Shown: piece by piece, positions 1 through 8,579 of the stretch
How positions within the stretch are numbered: the first letter of the stretch is position 1
How the letters are laid out: the number at the start of each line of letters is the position of its first letter
Origin: an uncultured Eubacteriales bacterium
GTDB lineage: Bacteria; Bacillota; Clostridia; Oscillospirales; Acutalibacteraceae
Assembly: GCA_900315605.1 (NCBI GenBank)
Contig: OMZU01000019.1
Coordinates: 16,269 to 80,268 of the forward strand
Direction of reading: 5' to 3'
DNA length: 64,000 nt
Position numbers and translations under genes: made by a program
The notes under the pieces: model-generated
What the model was told of the DNA's origin: nothing
Seen by the model: only the letters and a program-made list of their open reading frames with translations
The model's database searches: none

Positions 1-748
1 GGCGGAGACGGTCGGAGATCATTGCGATAAACTCGCTGTTGGTGGGCTTGCCTCTGTCGTTGTGGATCGTATAGCCAAAGTAAGAGTTGAGGACGTCGAT
101 ATCGCCTCTGTCCCAGGCGACCTCGATCGCGTGGCGTATCGCTCTTTCAACGCGCGACGAGGTTGTGTCGTACTTCTTTGCTACAGAGGGGTAGAGCTGC
201 TTGGTCACTGCGTTGATTATTTCGGGCTTTTCGACCGACATTATGATCGAGTCTCTGAGATAGTGATATCCCTTGATGTGAGCAGGAACTCCGATTTGAT
301 GAAGGATCTGCGTCACCTTGAGCTCGATCCCAAAGGCGTCAAAGCTGATCGTATTGTTAAAGGTGTTTTCGCGGTGCTTTTTGACAAGACCCTTTATATT
401 CTCGCACATCTGCTCAATGTCATAGGGCTTGAGGACAAAATAGGTCGCACCCGAATACATGATCTCGCGTTCGAGCGCAGGACTGTGAAAGGAAGAAAAA
501 ACAATAAAGACCGGCGGCTTTAGATTTTGTCGTTTGATGCTGCGCATAACGCCGATGGCGTCAAGGCGCGTCATAAAGGAATCCATGAGCACAACGTCCG
601 GATTTTCCTGCTTGATCCTGTTGCAAAGCTCTTCGCCGTCCCTGACGCAGAACGCCGGGGAAATGTCATTATTTTGTAACATTTTTAGACTTTCCTGCGG
701 AAACTCAGAGGCTTCCTCGGTGATGATTAGCTTGATGGGATTGTTCAT
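1..748 (-). CDS. spo0A: Sporulation response regulator Spo0A (3' end outside window)
   Basis: Master regulator of sporulation entry: a phosphorelay receiver fused to a DNA-binding domain. Translating the minus strand from ATG 748 (AGGAGA eight bases upstream) gives 249 codons that run off the left edge. Residues 1-120 are the receiver: phospho-acceptor Asp56 in VVLMDSF and the conserved Lys107 in YFVLKPYD. The usual Asp-Asp acidic pair is Glu11-Glu12. From about residue 150 the Spo0A effector domain is unmistakable (HQIGVPAHIKGYHYLRD, then SSRVERAIRHAIEVAW and NSYFGYTIHN). The spoIVB-spo0A order is the classic Firmicutes arrangement. Only the last few codons are missing. Confidence 0.96.
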   Translation of the reverse strand, partial: MNNPIKLIITEEASEFPQESLKMLQNNDISPAFCVRDGEELCNRIKQENPDVVLMDSFMTRLDAIGVMRSIKRQNLKPPVFIVFSSFHSPALEREIMYSGATYFVLKPYDIEQMCENIKGLVKKHRENTFNNTISFDAFGIELKVTQILHQIGVPAHIKGYHYLRDSIIMSVEKPEIINAVTKQLYPSVAKKYDTTSSRVERAIRHAIEVAWDRGDIDVLNSYFGYTIHNDRGKPTNSEFIAMISDRLR

Positions 749-775
749 TTCATAATCTCCTGTTCTATTAATAAT

Positions 776-812
776 GTGGTATAATAATACCACAAAATGG
801 TAAACTTGGCAA
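776..812 (-). promoter_or_regulatory. spo0A promoter with overlapping dyad
   Basis: On the minus strand TTGCCA (812-807) and TATTAT (789-784) are separated by 17 bp, a good sigma-A type promoter about 36 bp upstream of the spo0A ATG. A perfect 7-bp dyad, GTGGTAT-4-ATACCAC (776-793), covers the -10 box and could be an operator. The functional role is inferred from sequence only. Confidence 0.6.
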
Positions 813-865
813 TAGTTTCCAAATAATTTTTTTAAAAAATTTTAAATTTCTTCAAAAAGAGATTA

Positions 866-872
866 TTCGACA
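866..872 (-). promoter_or_regulatory. 0A box (TGTCGAA) upstream of spo0A
   Basis: The minus strand reads TGTCGAA here, an exact match to the Spo0A~P binding consensus (TGNCGAA), about 54 bp upstream of the -35 box. This fits autoregulation of spo0A. It is a single 7-mer, so position is the main support. Confidence 0.55.
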
Positions 873-896
873 AACAATAAATCACAATATATTGTG

Positions 897-1913
897 CTAT
901 TCTTCGTAATACGACACCATATTTTGAGCAAATACGCCATAACCCTCATCAGGGCGGTTGATGAAAACATGAGTTACCGCTCCGAGCAGCTTTCCGTCCT
1001 TGACGATCGGGCTTCCGCTCATGCCCTGAACTATCCCTCCGCATTTTTGCAGCAGCCTTTCGTCTGTAACCTTGATTACAAAATTTTCATTTGATTTCGC
1101 GCTTTTGTTGCAAAGTCTGCGGATCTCAATTTCGTAACGCTGCGGATCTGTTCCGTCGGTGGCGGAGAAAATTTCGGCTTTTCCTGTGGAAAACTCCTCG
1201 AGACCCGCGATTTCGACTCTTGGATAATTTTGATAAAAATTATCGGTTGTTGTTCCGAACACTCCAAGGTCGGTGTTTTTTGTCAAATGACCGAGCACCC
1301 TGTCGGTAAAATATCCGTTCAGGCTGCCTGTGCTGCCGACGCTACTTTTGGTTACGCCGCTGACGTTCGATCTGACGACCTCGGCTTCTCCGAGAGGCAG
1401 CAGGGCAGAGGTGTCGTTGTCGCAGATTCCGTGTCCAAGCGCGGAAAAAACATTTTTGTCATCGTCGTAATAGGTGACGGTCCCAATCCCTGCGCAGCTG
1501 TCGCGCACCCATGCTCCGAGAAGATAAACTCCCACGGTGTTTTTGACCGGGGTGACGCGCTTTGTTAGCTGCTTTTTGTCGCGCTCAACCGTGAATTCCA
1601 GTTCCTGACCGCCTGAGCCGAAGAGGATCTGCTGCAAGTCCTCGTTGGTTTTTACGCGCGTGCCGTTGACGGCGGTGATAACGTCGTTGATCTCAAGCCC
1701 CGAGGCTTTTGCAGGACAGACGTATTTTTCGCCGTCAAAAAAATCCTCGGTATCAATGATTATAACTCCGCTGTTGTAGAACCTTACGCCAAAGGGCTGA
1801 CCGCCGAGATAGACGGTTTTCGGTCGGCTTGCCGCCGCCGCACCAAAGACTATCGCATTGGTCAAAAATACGCAGGAGAGTGCTATGGTTATTATTTTTT
1901 TAAAATTTTTCAA
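897..1913 (-). CDS. spoIVB: SpoIVB serine peptidase (stage IV sporulation protein B)
   Basis: Intermembrane signalling protease that in Bacillus is made in the forespore and activates pro-sigma-K processing by cleaving SpoIVFA. The 338-aa product has an N-terminal signal/membrane segment (about 5-28), a PDZ domain (about 60-115, ASGLEINDVITAVNG) and the S55 peptidase domain, with catalytic His in FSALGHGICD and Ser in GMSGSPIVKDG. Start is TTG 1913, behind GAAGGTGA. It is shorter than B. subtilis SpoIVB (about 426 aa), mostly at the N terminus. It precedes spo0A on the same strand, as in other spore formers. A SpoIVFB-like M50 protease lies at 17497-18108. Confidence 0.93.
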   Translation of the reverse strand: MKNFKKIITIALSCVFLTNAIVFGAAAASRPKTVYLGGQPFGVRFYNSGVIIIDTEDFFDGEKYVCPAKASGLEINDVITAVNGTRVKTNEDLQQILFGSGGQELEFTVERDKKQLTKRVTPVKNTVGVYLLGAWVRDSCAGIGTVTYYDDDKNVFSALGHGICDNDTSALLPLGEAEVVRSNVSGVTKSSVGSTGSLNGYFTDRVLGHLTKNTDLGVFGTTTDNFYQNYPRVEIAGLEEFSTGKAEIFSATDGTDPQRYEIEIRRLCNKSAKSNENFVIKVTDERLLQKCGGIVQGMSGSPIVKDGKLLGAVTHVFINRPDEGYGVFAQNMVSYYEE

Positions 1914-2099
1914 AAAATCACCTTCTTTCCGTTGCCTTATTTATTTTTTGCATTTATAATATATAGAGAGCGAAAAAACGATTATTCTGTTTTTGGTTTC
2001 CAGACGGGATTTTTAAAACGTTGCAATAAAAGGATTTTGAAAATATTTTTCAATTATTTTTTTGTTTTTCATTATTTTACTTTTTAAGGGTGTTGATGC

Positions 2100-4436
2100 A
2101 TGGGTAATTTTGAGGATATTCGCGGACTTTCTCACAGCGAGGTTGAGGAGCGCGTTCGCGAGGGAAAGGTGAACGTTTCTTCAAACGTCAAAACCAAATC
2201 AATTAAAAGGATTTTTATTGACAATATCTGCACGCTTTTTAATTTGATTAACGTCATTCTTTTTGTTTCGCTGCTTTTGGTCGGCTCGTATAAAAACATG
2301 CTGTTTATGGGCGTTGTGCTTTGCAACACCGCGATCGGTATTTTTCAGGAGATCCGTTCAAAGCGGAGCGTGGACAAGCTGACCATTCTTTCGGAAAGCA
2401 AAATCGAGGTTTTGCGCGACGGAAAAGCTTTGAGCGTGAGCAAGGATGAGCTTGTCCTTGACGATATTATTATACTGTCGCGCGGCAATCAGATCCCTGC
2501 CGACTGTGTGGTATATTCCGGAAGCTGCAAGGTGAACGAGAGCCTGCTGACCGGCGAAAGCGACCTGATTGACAAGCGCGAGGGCGACGAGCTGCTTTCG
2601 GGCAGCTTTATCACCGCCGGAAAATGCTATGCCAAGATCGTAAAGGTCGGCGCGGACTGCTACGCGGCAAAAATCAACAATGAGGCAAAATACGTTAAAA
2701 AGAATAATTCACAGATTTTGAAATCATTCAAGTTTATAATAAAGATCTGCACCTGCATAATTTTTCCGATAGGCGCGCTGCTTTTTGTAAAGCAGTTGTT
2801 TTTTGTCGGGTCGCCGATCAAAGAAACCGTTGTCAGCACGGTGGCGGCTATGGTCGGAATGATACCTGAGGGCATGATCTTGCTGACCAGCTCGGTGCTT
2901 GCGGTTTCGGTCATCAGGCTTTCCAAAAAGAAGATTTTGGTCAACGAGATGTACTGCATTGAGGATCTCGCGCGTGTTGACACGCTTTGCCTGGACAAAA
3001 CAGGAACGCTGACTGCCGAGAAAATGGACGTTACCGAGGTCATCGGCATAAACTGCGATGAGGAAGAGATCAGGCGCGCGCTGGCGTCGATCGTGGCTGC
3101 CTCCGACGATATCAACCCGACGCTTGCGGCAATAGGCAATTATTGCGGAGACGGCGAGAAATACGGCTGCGAGAGCTTTTGCCAGTTTTCGTCGGACACA
3201 AAATGGTCGGGCGGATGCTTTGACAACGGCAGATCCTACGCTATTGGTGCGGCTGAGTTTGTTTTTTCTGATAAAGAAAAATACAAAGAGGTTTATGACA
3301 GGATCGCCTCTGTTGGGCAGACTGTTAGGATAATCGCGCTGGGCGGCTGCGCGGACAAGATAGAAGAAGGCTCGCTTCCGCAGTCGCTGGAGCCGATGGC
3401 GTTGATTTTGATAAAGGATCAGCTCAGGGACAATGTGAACGAGACCGTTGATTATTTTAAATCTCAGGGCGTAACTCTCAAGGTCATTTCGGGCGACAGC
3501 GTTCAGACCGTGCAGAACATCGCGTATGACACCGGAATAGCAGGCGCGGAAAACGCGGTCGATATGTCAACCGTGACGACCGACGAGGAGCTTTATGAGG
3601 TGGCGGAGAGCTGCAATGTTTTCGGCAGGGTCACGCCGGCGCAGAAAAAGCAGCTTTTGCTCGCGCTGAAGGACAGAGGACATTTTGTAGCGATGACGGG
3701 CGACGGAGTAAACGACGTGCTCGCGCTAAAGGAGGCGGACTGCTCGATCGCTATGGCTTCGGGCAGCGACGCGGCGAGAAATGTCTCTCAGCTTGTTTTG
3801 GTGAACAACGACTTTGCGGCGATGCCGGACGTGGTAGCCGAGGGAAGAAGGACGATCAATAATATTGAGCGAAGCTCGTCGCTTTATCTTGTCAAGACGA
3901 TTTATTCGATCATTCTTTCTATCTTCTTTATCTTTTTTAACTCGCGATATCCGTTTGAGCCGATCCAGCTTACGCTGGTGGGCGCGTTCACAATAGGCTT
4001 CCCGTCGTTTGTGCTTGCCCTTCAACCGAACAAAAACCGTATTCGCGGCAACTTTACCTTTAACGTTATTTCAAGGGCGATACCGGCGGCACTGTGCGTC
4101 ATTATGAATATCATTGCGGCGGCGATCGTCACAAAATCGCTTGGGCTTCCGCACGAGGAGTTTTCAACGATTTCGGTTTATCTCACCTCGTTTTCGTGTC
4201 TGCTTTTGATAATCAGGCTTTCGCTTCCGCTCAACGCGCTGAGGATCGCAATGCTTATCATCAGTGTGAGCGGCGTTACTTTGGGAAGCTATTTCTTTGG
4301 CAGCGTATTCTCGCTGACCGTGCCGAGCATGGCAGGCAATATTATTCTTGCTTCGTGCGCGGTGGCAACGGCTGTAATTTTTAACTTGCTTTATAACCTG
4401 ACTTCGGGTATAATTGAAAAGAAAAAGGGACAATAG
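2100..4436 (+). CDS. CtpE-like cation-transporting P-type ATPase
   Basis: Membrane pump of 778 aa with all P-type ATPase hallmarks: TGES actuator loop (about residue 150), phosphorylation site Asp299 in LCLDKTGTLTAE, and hinge motif TGDGVNDVLALKEAD near residue 535. The M4 motif PEGMILLTSSVLAVSV and ARVD just before the phosphorylation site resemble the CtpE family, whose mycobacterial member is linked to Ca2+ uptake. The ion is therefore inferred. Hydrophobic segments flank the actuator (about 40-85, 210-285) and six more follow residue 590. The start ATG has AAGGGTG upstream. cysK follows after 14 bp. No metal riboswitch is visible upstream, unlike the ATPase at 37005. Confidence 0.85.
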   Translation: MGNFEDIRGLSHSEVEERVREGKVNVSSNVKTKSIKRIFIDNICTLFNLINVILFVSLLLVGSYKNMLFMGVVLCNTAIGIFQEIRSKRSVDKLTILSESKIEVLRDGKALSVSKDELVLDDIIILSRGNQIPADCVVYSGSCKVNESLLTGESDLIDKREGDELLSGSFITAGKCYAKIVKVGADCYAAKINNEAKYVKKNNSQILKSFKFIIKICTCIIFPIGALLFVKQLFFVGSPIKETVVSTVAAMVGMIPEGMILLTSSVLAVSVIRLSKKKILVNEMYCIEDLARVDTLCLDKTGTLTAEKMDVTEVIGINCDEEEIRRALASIVAASDDINPTLAAIGNYCGDGEKYGCESFCQFSSDTKWSGGCFDNGRSYAIGAAEFVFSDKEKYKEVYDRIASVGQTVRIIALGGCADKIEEGSLPQSLEPMALILIKDQLRDNVNETVDYFKSQGVTLKVISGDSVQTVQNIAYDTGIAGAENAVDMSTVTTDEELYEVAESCNVFGRVTPAQKKQLLLALKDRGHFVAMTGDGVNDVLALKEADCSIAMASGSDAARNVSQLVLVNNDFAAMPDVVAEGRRTINNIERSSSLYLVKTIYSIILSIFFIFFNSRYPFEPIQLTLVGAFTIGFPSFVLALQPNKNRIRGNFTFNVISRAIPAALCVIMNIIAAAIVTKSLGLPHEEFSTISVYLTSFSCLLLIIRLSLPLNALRIAMLIISVSGVTLGSYFFGSVFSLTVPSMAGNIILASCAVATAVIFNLLYNLTSGIIEKKKGQ

Positions 4437-4450
4437 GTAGGAGAACGAAA

Positions 4451-5383
4451 ATGATTTATAACAATATTTTGGAGGCGGTTGGGCATACGCCAATGGTTCG
4501 CCTGAACAATATGACCGACGAAAACAGCGCGGAGATTTACGCAAAGTTTGAGGGGCTGAACGTTGGCGGCTCGATCAAGACCAGAACTGCGCTGAATATG
4601 ATAAAAAAGGCAGAAAAAGCCGGCAAAATCAACAAGGATACGATCATTGTTGAGCCGACAAGCGGCAACCAGGGCATCGGTCTCGCGCTCGTTGGCGCGG
4701 TCAAGGGCTACAGGACCGTTATTATTATGCCGGATTCAGTCAGCGAGGAGAGGCGCAAGCTTGTCCGTCACTACGGTGCGGAGGTGATCCTCATCCACGA
4801 CGACGGAAACATCGGCAAATGCATTGAGGAATGCCTGAACACTGCATTGAAAATGGCTGCGGAGGATCCGAATGTTTTTGTTCCTCAGCAATTTGAGAAC
4901 GAAAACAACCCCTGCGCACACCGTCACCACACCGCGCTTGAGATCATGGAGCAGGTCGAGGGACCTATCGACGGCTTTTGCTCCGGGATCGGCACCGGCG
5001 GCACAATAACCGGGATCGGCGAGGTGCTCAAGGCGCAGTACCCGGATATCTTGATCTGGGCGGTAGAGCCGGAGAACGCCGCGATCCTGTCGGGCGGAAC
5101 TATCGGCACGCATTTGCAGATGGGAATAGGCGACGGCGTTATCCCAAAGGTGCTGAACACCAAGATTTATGAGGATATTTGCATTATTACCGACGAAGAA
5201 GCGATCAACACCTCCAAGGACCTTGCGCGCAAGGAGGGCTTGATGTGCGGCATCTCAAGCGGCACAAACGTTGCCGCGGCGATCAAAATGGCAAAGAAGC
5301 TCGGCAAGGGCAAGGTGGTCGTGACCGTTCTGCCGGATACTGCCGAGAGGTATTTTTCAACTCCGCTTTTTGAAAATGAATAA
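4451..5383 (+). CDS. cysK: Cysteine synthase (O-acetylserine sulfhydrylase)
   Basis: PLP enzyme that makes cysteine from O-acetylserine and sulfide. The 310-aa protein has the PLP-binding Lys43 in GGSIKTR, a substrate loop TSGNQG (about 70-75; most family members read TSGNTG), the phosphate-binding GTGGT loop near 178-182 and a C-terminal SSGTN motif. Length is typical for CysK. The Gln in the TSGNxG loop and KTR in place of KDR are mild departures, so a related O-acetyl- or phosphoserine-dependent activity is possible. It lies 14 bp after the ATPase gene and overlaps cca, so the three are probably one transcript. Confidence 0.9.
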   Translation: MIYNNILEAVGHTPMVRLNNMTDENSAEIYAKFEGLNVGGSIKTRTALNMIKKAEKAGKINKDTIIVEPTSGNQGIGLALVGAVKGYRTVIIMPDSVSEERRKLVRHYGAEVILIHDDGNIGKCIEECLNTALKMAAEDPNVFVPQQFENENNPCAHRHHTALEIMEQVEGPIDGFCSGIGTGGTITGIGEVLKAQYPDILIWAVEPENAAILSGGTIGTHLQMGIGDGVIPKVLNTKIYEDICIITDEEAINTSKDLARKEGLMCGISSGTNVAAAIKMAKKLGKGKVVVTVLPDTAERYFSTPLFENE

Positions 5384-6734
5384 GGAAAAAATCCGGCTTG
5401 AGATCCCGAAAAATGTGCGGACGCTTTTGAATACACTGAAAAGCCGCGGATATGAGGCGTTTGCGGTCGGCGGCTGCGTGAGAGACAGCCTTTTGTCTGT
5501 TCAGCCGCACGACTGGGACATTTGCACCAATGCCAAGCCCGAGAAAACCAAGGAATGTTTTTCGGGATACCGGCTGTTTGAAGCCGGGATAAAGCACGGC
5601 ACGATCTCGGTGGTGCTGGACGGCGAGGTTTATGAGATCACGACCTATCGTATCGACGGAGAGTATTCCGACAACCGCCGCCCTGATTCGGTGAGCTTTA
5701 CCGGAGATATCAGGCAGGATCTGGCGCGTCGCGACTTTACCGTTAATGCAATGGCGTATAACGACGAGAGAGGGATCGTCGATCCCTTCGGCGGCGTGCA
5801 GGATTTGAAAAGCGGCTTGATCCGCTGTGTGGGTAACGCCGAAAAACGCTTTGACGAGGACGCTCTGAGGATCCTCCGCGCGCTTCGCTTTGCCTCGACC
5901 TATTCGTTTGAGATCGAGGATAACACCTCAAGGGCGATCATCGCAAAAAAAGCCCTGCTTCATAATATCGCGGCAGAGAGGATAAGCTCGGAGCTTGCGC
6001 GGCTTTTGTGCGGCGACGGAGTTGAGAAGATCTTGAACGATTACCGCGAGGTCTTTGCCGAGTTTATGCCGGAGATCAGAGACAGCTTTGACTTTGAGCA
6101 GCGTTCAAAGCACCATTGCCTCGACGTTTGGAGGCATACAGTTAGGGCGGTATCTGTTGTTGAGCCAGAGCCGCTTTTGAGAATGTCAATGCTTTTGCAT
6201 GATCTGGGCAAGCCGGCGGCGTGTACGACCGACCCCGACGGAACAAGACATTTTAAGGGACATCCCAAGATAAGCGTTGAGCTTGCAAAGCCGATTTTGA
6301 GCAGGCTTAGGTTTTCTTCGGCGTTTTGCGAGGATTGCCTAAAGCTGGTCGAGTATCACGACATCCGCTTCAGCGGCAAGCGGCCTCAGCTTAGGAGGGT
6401 CATCCGCGATATCGGCGAGGAAAATACCAAGAGACTGTTCAAGCTTCAATATGCCGACACAATGGCGCAGTCGGACTATATGCGCAAGGAAAAGTTAAGC
6501 GCGCTTAAAGCCGAAAAGCAGCTTTTTGAGGAGCTTATGAGTGAGAGCGAGTGCTTTTCGCTCAAACAGCTTGCCGTGAACGGAAACGATATCAAGGCGT
6601 TGGGCTTTTCGGGCAAGGATATCGGGCTTGTGCTTGACGCGCTTTTGCAAGAGGTGCTCGACGAGAAAATCAAAAATGAAAAAACCGCTCTGCTAATCAG
6701 GGCGAAAAATATGAAAAACCGGACAACGGGCTGA
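5376..6734 (+). CDS. cca: CCA tRNA nucleotidyltransferase (class II, HD domain)
   Basis: Adds or repairs the 3' CCA end of tRNAs. The nucleotidyltransferase head contains VGGCVRD (32-37) and catalytic Asp46/Asp48 in HDWDICT, followed by RRDFTVNAMAYN. The middle matches the tRNA-binding neck region. The C-terminal half has an HD hydrolase domain (LLRMSMLLHDLGKPA and a later HDIRF), typical of bacterial class II enzymes with extra phosphohydrolase activity. ATG 5376 is chosen. A TTG at 5370 in the same frame would add two residues; neither has a clear ribosome site. Both overlap the end of cysK, suggesting coupling. The stop lies in the loop of a terminator. Confidence 0.92.
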   Translation: MNKEKIRLEIPKNVRTLLNTLKSRGYEAFAVGGCVRDSLLSVQPHDWDICTNAKPEKTKECFSGYRLFEAGIKHGTISVVLDGEVYEITTYRIDGEYSDNRRPDSVSFTGDIRQDLARRDFTVNAMAYNDERGIVDPFGGVQDLKSGLIRCVGNAEKRFDEDALRILRALRFASTYSFEIEDNTSRAIIAKKALLHNIAAERISSELARLLCGDGVEKILNDYREVFAEFMPEIRDSFDFEQRSKHHCLDVWRHTVRAVSVVEPEPLLRMSMLLHDLGKPAACTTDPDGTRHFKGHPKISVELAKPILSRLRFSSAFCEDCLKLVEYHDIRFSGKRPQLRRVIRDIGEENTKRLFKLQYADTMAQSDYMRKEKLSALKAEKQLFEELMSESECFSLKQLAVNGNDIKALGFSGKDIGLVLDALLQEVLDEKIKNEKTALLIRAKNMKNRTTG

Positions 6735-6760
6735 AATGCCGAGGTTGTCCGGTTGTTTTT
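6717..6760 (+). terminator. Rho-independent terminator of the cysK-cca unit
   Basis: Perfect 11-bp stem AACCGGACAAC / GTTGTCCGGTT (6717-6727 with 6744-6754) followed by GTTTTT. The cca stop codon lies in the loop. Confidence 0.85.
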
Positions 6761-6770
6761 ATAGTATATT

Positions 6771-7024
6771 GCAGAGGCAACCATTGATCGTCTGTGAACC
6801 GACGTTTTGATTTATACTAATCTCAGATAAAAAGTGGACAAAGATTTGCGAGGATATTTTTCGCAAGACGAGGCGAAGGACGCCGCAAGGCTGTCGCCTT
6901 GCAAGGACTTGTCTATTTTTTATTTGAGTTTAGTATTTTGCCAAATTCATTTTTTGTGTAAGTGTAGTTCATTTATAATAATATATAAACGTTTGGCTTA
7001 CAGGCGATCAATGGTTGCCTCTGC
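6771..7024. repeat. GTAGGGGCGACC-family palindromic element, copy 1, with nested insertion
   Basis: Inverted arms GCAGAGGCAACCATTGATCG (6771-6790) and its complement (7005-7024) bound this element. Its ends and inner sequence match the copies at 18232-18367 and 41839-41974. Once the nested 121-bp element at 6815-6935 is removed the length falls to 133 bp, against 136 bp in the other two. Outside the right arm, 7058-7130 (GTCGGGAACAAA, then CTCCACACTCCAAA) matches, inverted, the left flank of the 18 kb copy. No gene is visible between cca and the acetyltransferase. Confidence 0.8.
6815..6935. mobile_element. Nested palindromic MITE-like element
   Basis: Imperfect inverted ends TACTAATCTCAGATAAAAAG / TTTTTATTTGAGTTTAGTA, continuing inward as GTGGACAA / TTGTCTAT, with a GC-richer centre (GCAAGGCTGTCGCCTTGC). 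It interrupts the larger element at a T-rich stretch that is continuous in the 18 kb copy. It has no coding capacity, so it would have to move in trans. Confidence 0.65.
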
Positions 7025-7174
7025 AATTGTTGAGGAAAAACATAGTAATAGTTTTACAGTCGGGAACAAAGTTTTTCATAAAGATAAATTCTATCTTCAC
7101 GACAAAACTCCACACTCCAAATTCCACACTATAATAGCTTTTATTGTGGTATGGAGATTTAGTATGAGCTCCGA

Positions 7175-7684
7175 TCAGTTGGTGAACCAATAGCGGCAGA
7201 TCTGTCTTTGGTCGCCCTGGTAGCTGTCGGTTCCCTCAAACTCCAAAACGAAGCCGCATTTTTCCATAACTTTTCTTGAAGCGATGTTTTCGGAAAGGCA
7301 GATCCCCTTGATTTTTTCAATGCCGAGCTTGTTCATTATTACGGGAAGAAATGCCTTGACCGCTTCGGTTGCGTAGCCGTTTTTGGTGTATTTTTCTCCG
7401 ACATGGAATCCGATCTCCCAAAAGCCGTCGTCAAGCGGGATCGCCTGAACGTAGCCTATGTTTGCGCCGTCCTTTATAAGAACCGGATATACGAACGGTC
7501 CGTCGCTGCCGTCGTACTGCGACATCAAAAATTCTATCGTCTCCGCAGCTTCGTCAACGGTTTCAAATACCTCGTCCGGCACAAAGCGGCGGTTGTCTTC
7601 GTCAAGTGAGTTTTCGTGTACTGCCTGAGCCATGTCGGGAGTAAATTCGGTTATAGTTAATCTTTCGGTTTCAATCAAAAACAT
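7175..7684 (-). CDS. GNAT-family N-acetyltransferase (RimJ/RimL-like)
   Basis: Acetyl-CoA dependent acetyltransferase of 169 aa. It begins FLIETERLTITEFT, as in the Acetyltransf_3/RimJ-RimL group. The acetyl-CoA site region (GFHVGEKYTKNGYATEAVKA) and the C-terminal SRKVMEKCGFVLEFEG motif are clear. The start ATG 7684 sits behind AAAGGAGGAAC. Another GNAT gene ends 15 bp upstream, so the two are likely co-transcribed. The substrate cannot be told from sequence. Confidence 0.88.
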   Translation of the reverse strand: MFLIETERLTITEFTPDMAQAVHENSLDEDNRRFVPDEVFETVDEAAETIEFLMSQYDGSDGPFVYPVLIKDGANIGYVQAIPLDDGFWEIGFHVGEKYTKNGYATEAVKAFLPVIMNKLGIEKIKGICLSENIASRKVMEKCGFVLEFEGTDSYQGDQRQICRYWFTN

Positions 7685-7699
7685 ATAATTGTTCCTCCT

Positions 7700-8149
7700 T
7701 TAACGGTGAATATACATTCTTGTGGGTTCGGGGTCGCTGCCCTGCACCATGCAGAGAAATTCCCAGCCGTATCTTTCATAAAAGCCGGTGTGGTCGGTGA
7801 CGAGGTATATCGGCGAGACGCCCTTTGACTTCATATCCTCAACGACCATGTTGAGCAGGTTTCCGGCGATACCCTGCTTGCGGTATGCTTCCTCGGTATA
7901 GACGGCGCAGACGTTGGGCGACAGATCCTTTCTTTCGTGAAAGTCGTTTTCTATAACTCCCAAGCCGCCGATTATTTTGTCACCGTCAAGGCAGAGATAC
8001 CAGCCAAATTCGGTGCTTTTATTTAGATACGCCTCCATACATTCAAGGTAGGCTTCCTTGGGTACGCCCCATTTTTCGTGAAACCACTGCGCGGCTTTGT
8101 CTTTGATTTCGGGCTGCTCGCGCAGGGTGATGTATTTGTATTGTTCCAT
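7700..8149 (-). CDS. GNAT-family N-acetyltransferase
   Basis: A 149-aa acetyltransferase with acetyl-CoA loop AYRKQGIAGNLLNMVVED and C-terminal TGFYERYGWEFL, typical of GNAT proteins acting on small molecules. ATG 8149 is chosen because AAAGGA lies just upstream; a longer frame to 8179 would swallow that ribosome site. It is followed at once by a second, unrelated GNAT gene. The substrate is unknown. Confidence 0.86.
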   Translation of the reverse strand: MEQYKYITLREQPEIKDKAAQWFHEKWGVPKEAYLECMEAYLNKSTEFGWYLCLDGDKIIGGLGVIENDFHERKDLSPNVCAVYTEEAYRKQGIAGNLLNMVVEDMKSKGVSPIYLVTDHTGFYERYGWEFLCMVQGSDPEPTRMYIHR

Positions 8150-8244
8150 TTTTATTATCCTTTCTCTCGGCACTGACAATAATATATCACATTTTTTCGG
8201 AAAAATCTACCTCACAAACGGTTAGAAAAAAATATGAGCCTGCG

Positions 8245-8526
8245 TTATGCAGGCTCGCTAAGCTTCATATTGCGGATGATCCGCTGGATCGATTTGTCGG
8301 ACAAATAGTACTGCTCCGCAAGAGCGGAAACCTTTGCGCCGTTTTGATAGTCTCTGTATATCAGGACATTACGGTTATAAAGCTCCCGGCGTGCGCCGGT
8401 TTTTTCGCCCCAGCCGCTCCGTTCGGATCCTTTTTTGGGAATATAAATATTTTCTCCGTCAATATATTGCTGAATTATTTCTATTATATTCTGCGGCAGA
8501 ACCTCGTCCGCCTTAATATAGCTCAT
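8245..8526 (-). CDS. CD3324 family helix-turn-helix protein
   Basis: A 93-aa protein. The N-terminal part (YIKADEVLPQNIIEIIQQYI, then IYIPKK) is the signature of the small CD3324/Mor-activator-like family of Firmicutes. Residues 60-88 (GAKVSALAEQYYLSDKSIQRII) form the helix-turn-helix. AGGAGG precedes the ATG. It is probably a DNA-binding regulator of unknown target. It is monocistronic, with a palindromic element about 55 bp upstream of its start. Confidence 0.85.
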   Translation of the reverse strand: MSYIKADEVLPQNIIEIIQQYIDGENIYIPKKGSERSGWGEKTGARRELYNRNVLIYRDYQNGAKVSALAEQYYLSDKSIQRIIRNMKLSEPA

Positions 8527-8579
8527 AGCTGCCTCCTAAATTTTATCAAACTCTTTAGGATAAGCTCAGGCTATAATAA

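Noticed and set aside
62-755. Open frames on the plus strand at the left edge
   Set aside because: The minus strand encodes Spo0A through this whole region with conserved motifs; the plus frames are shadows.
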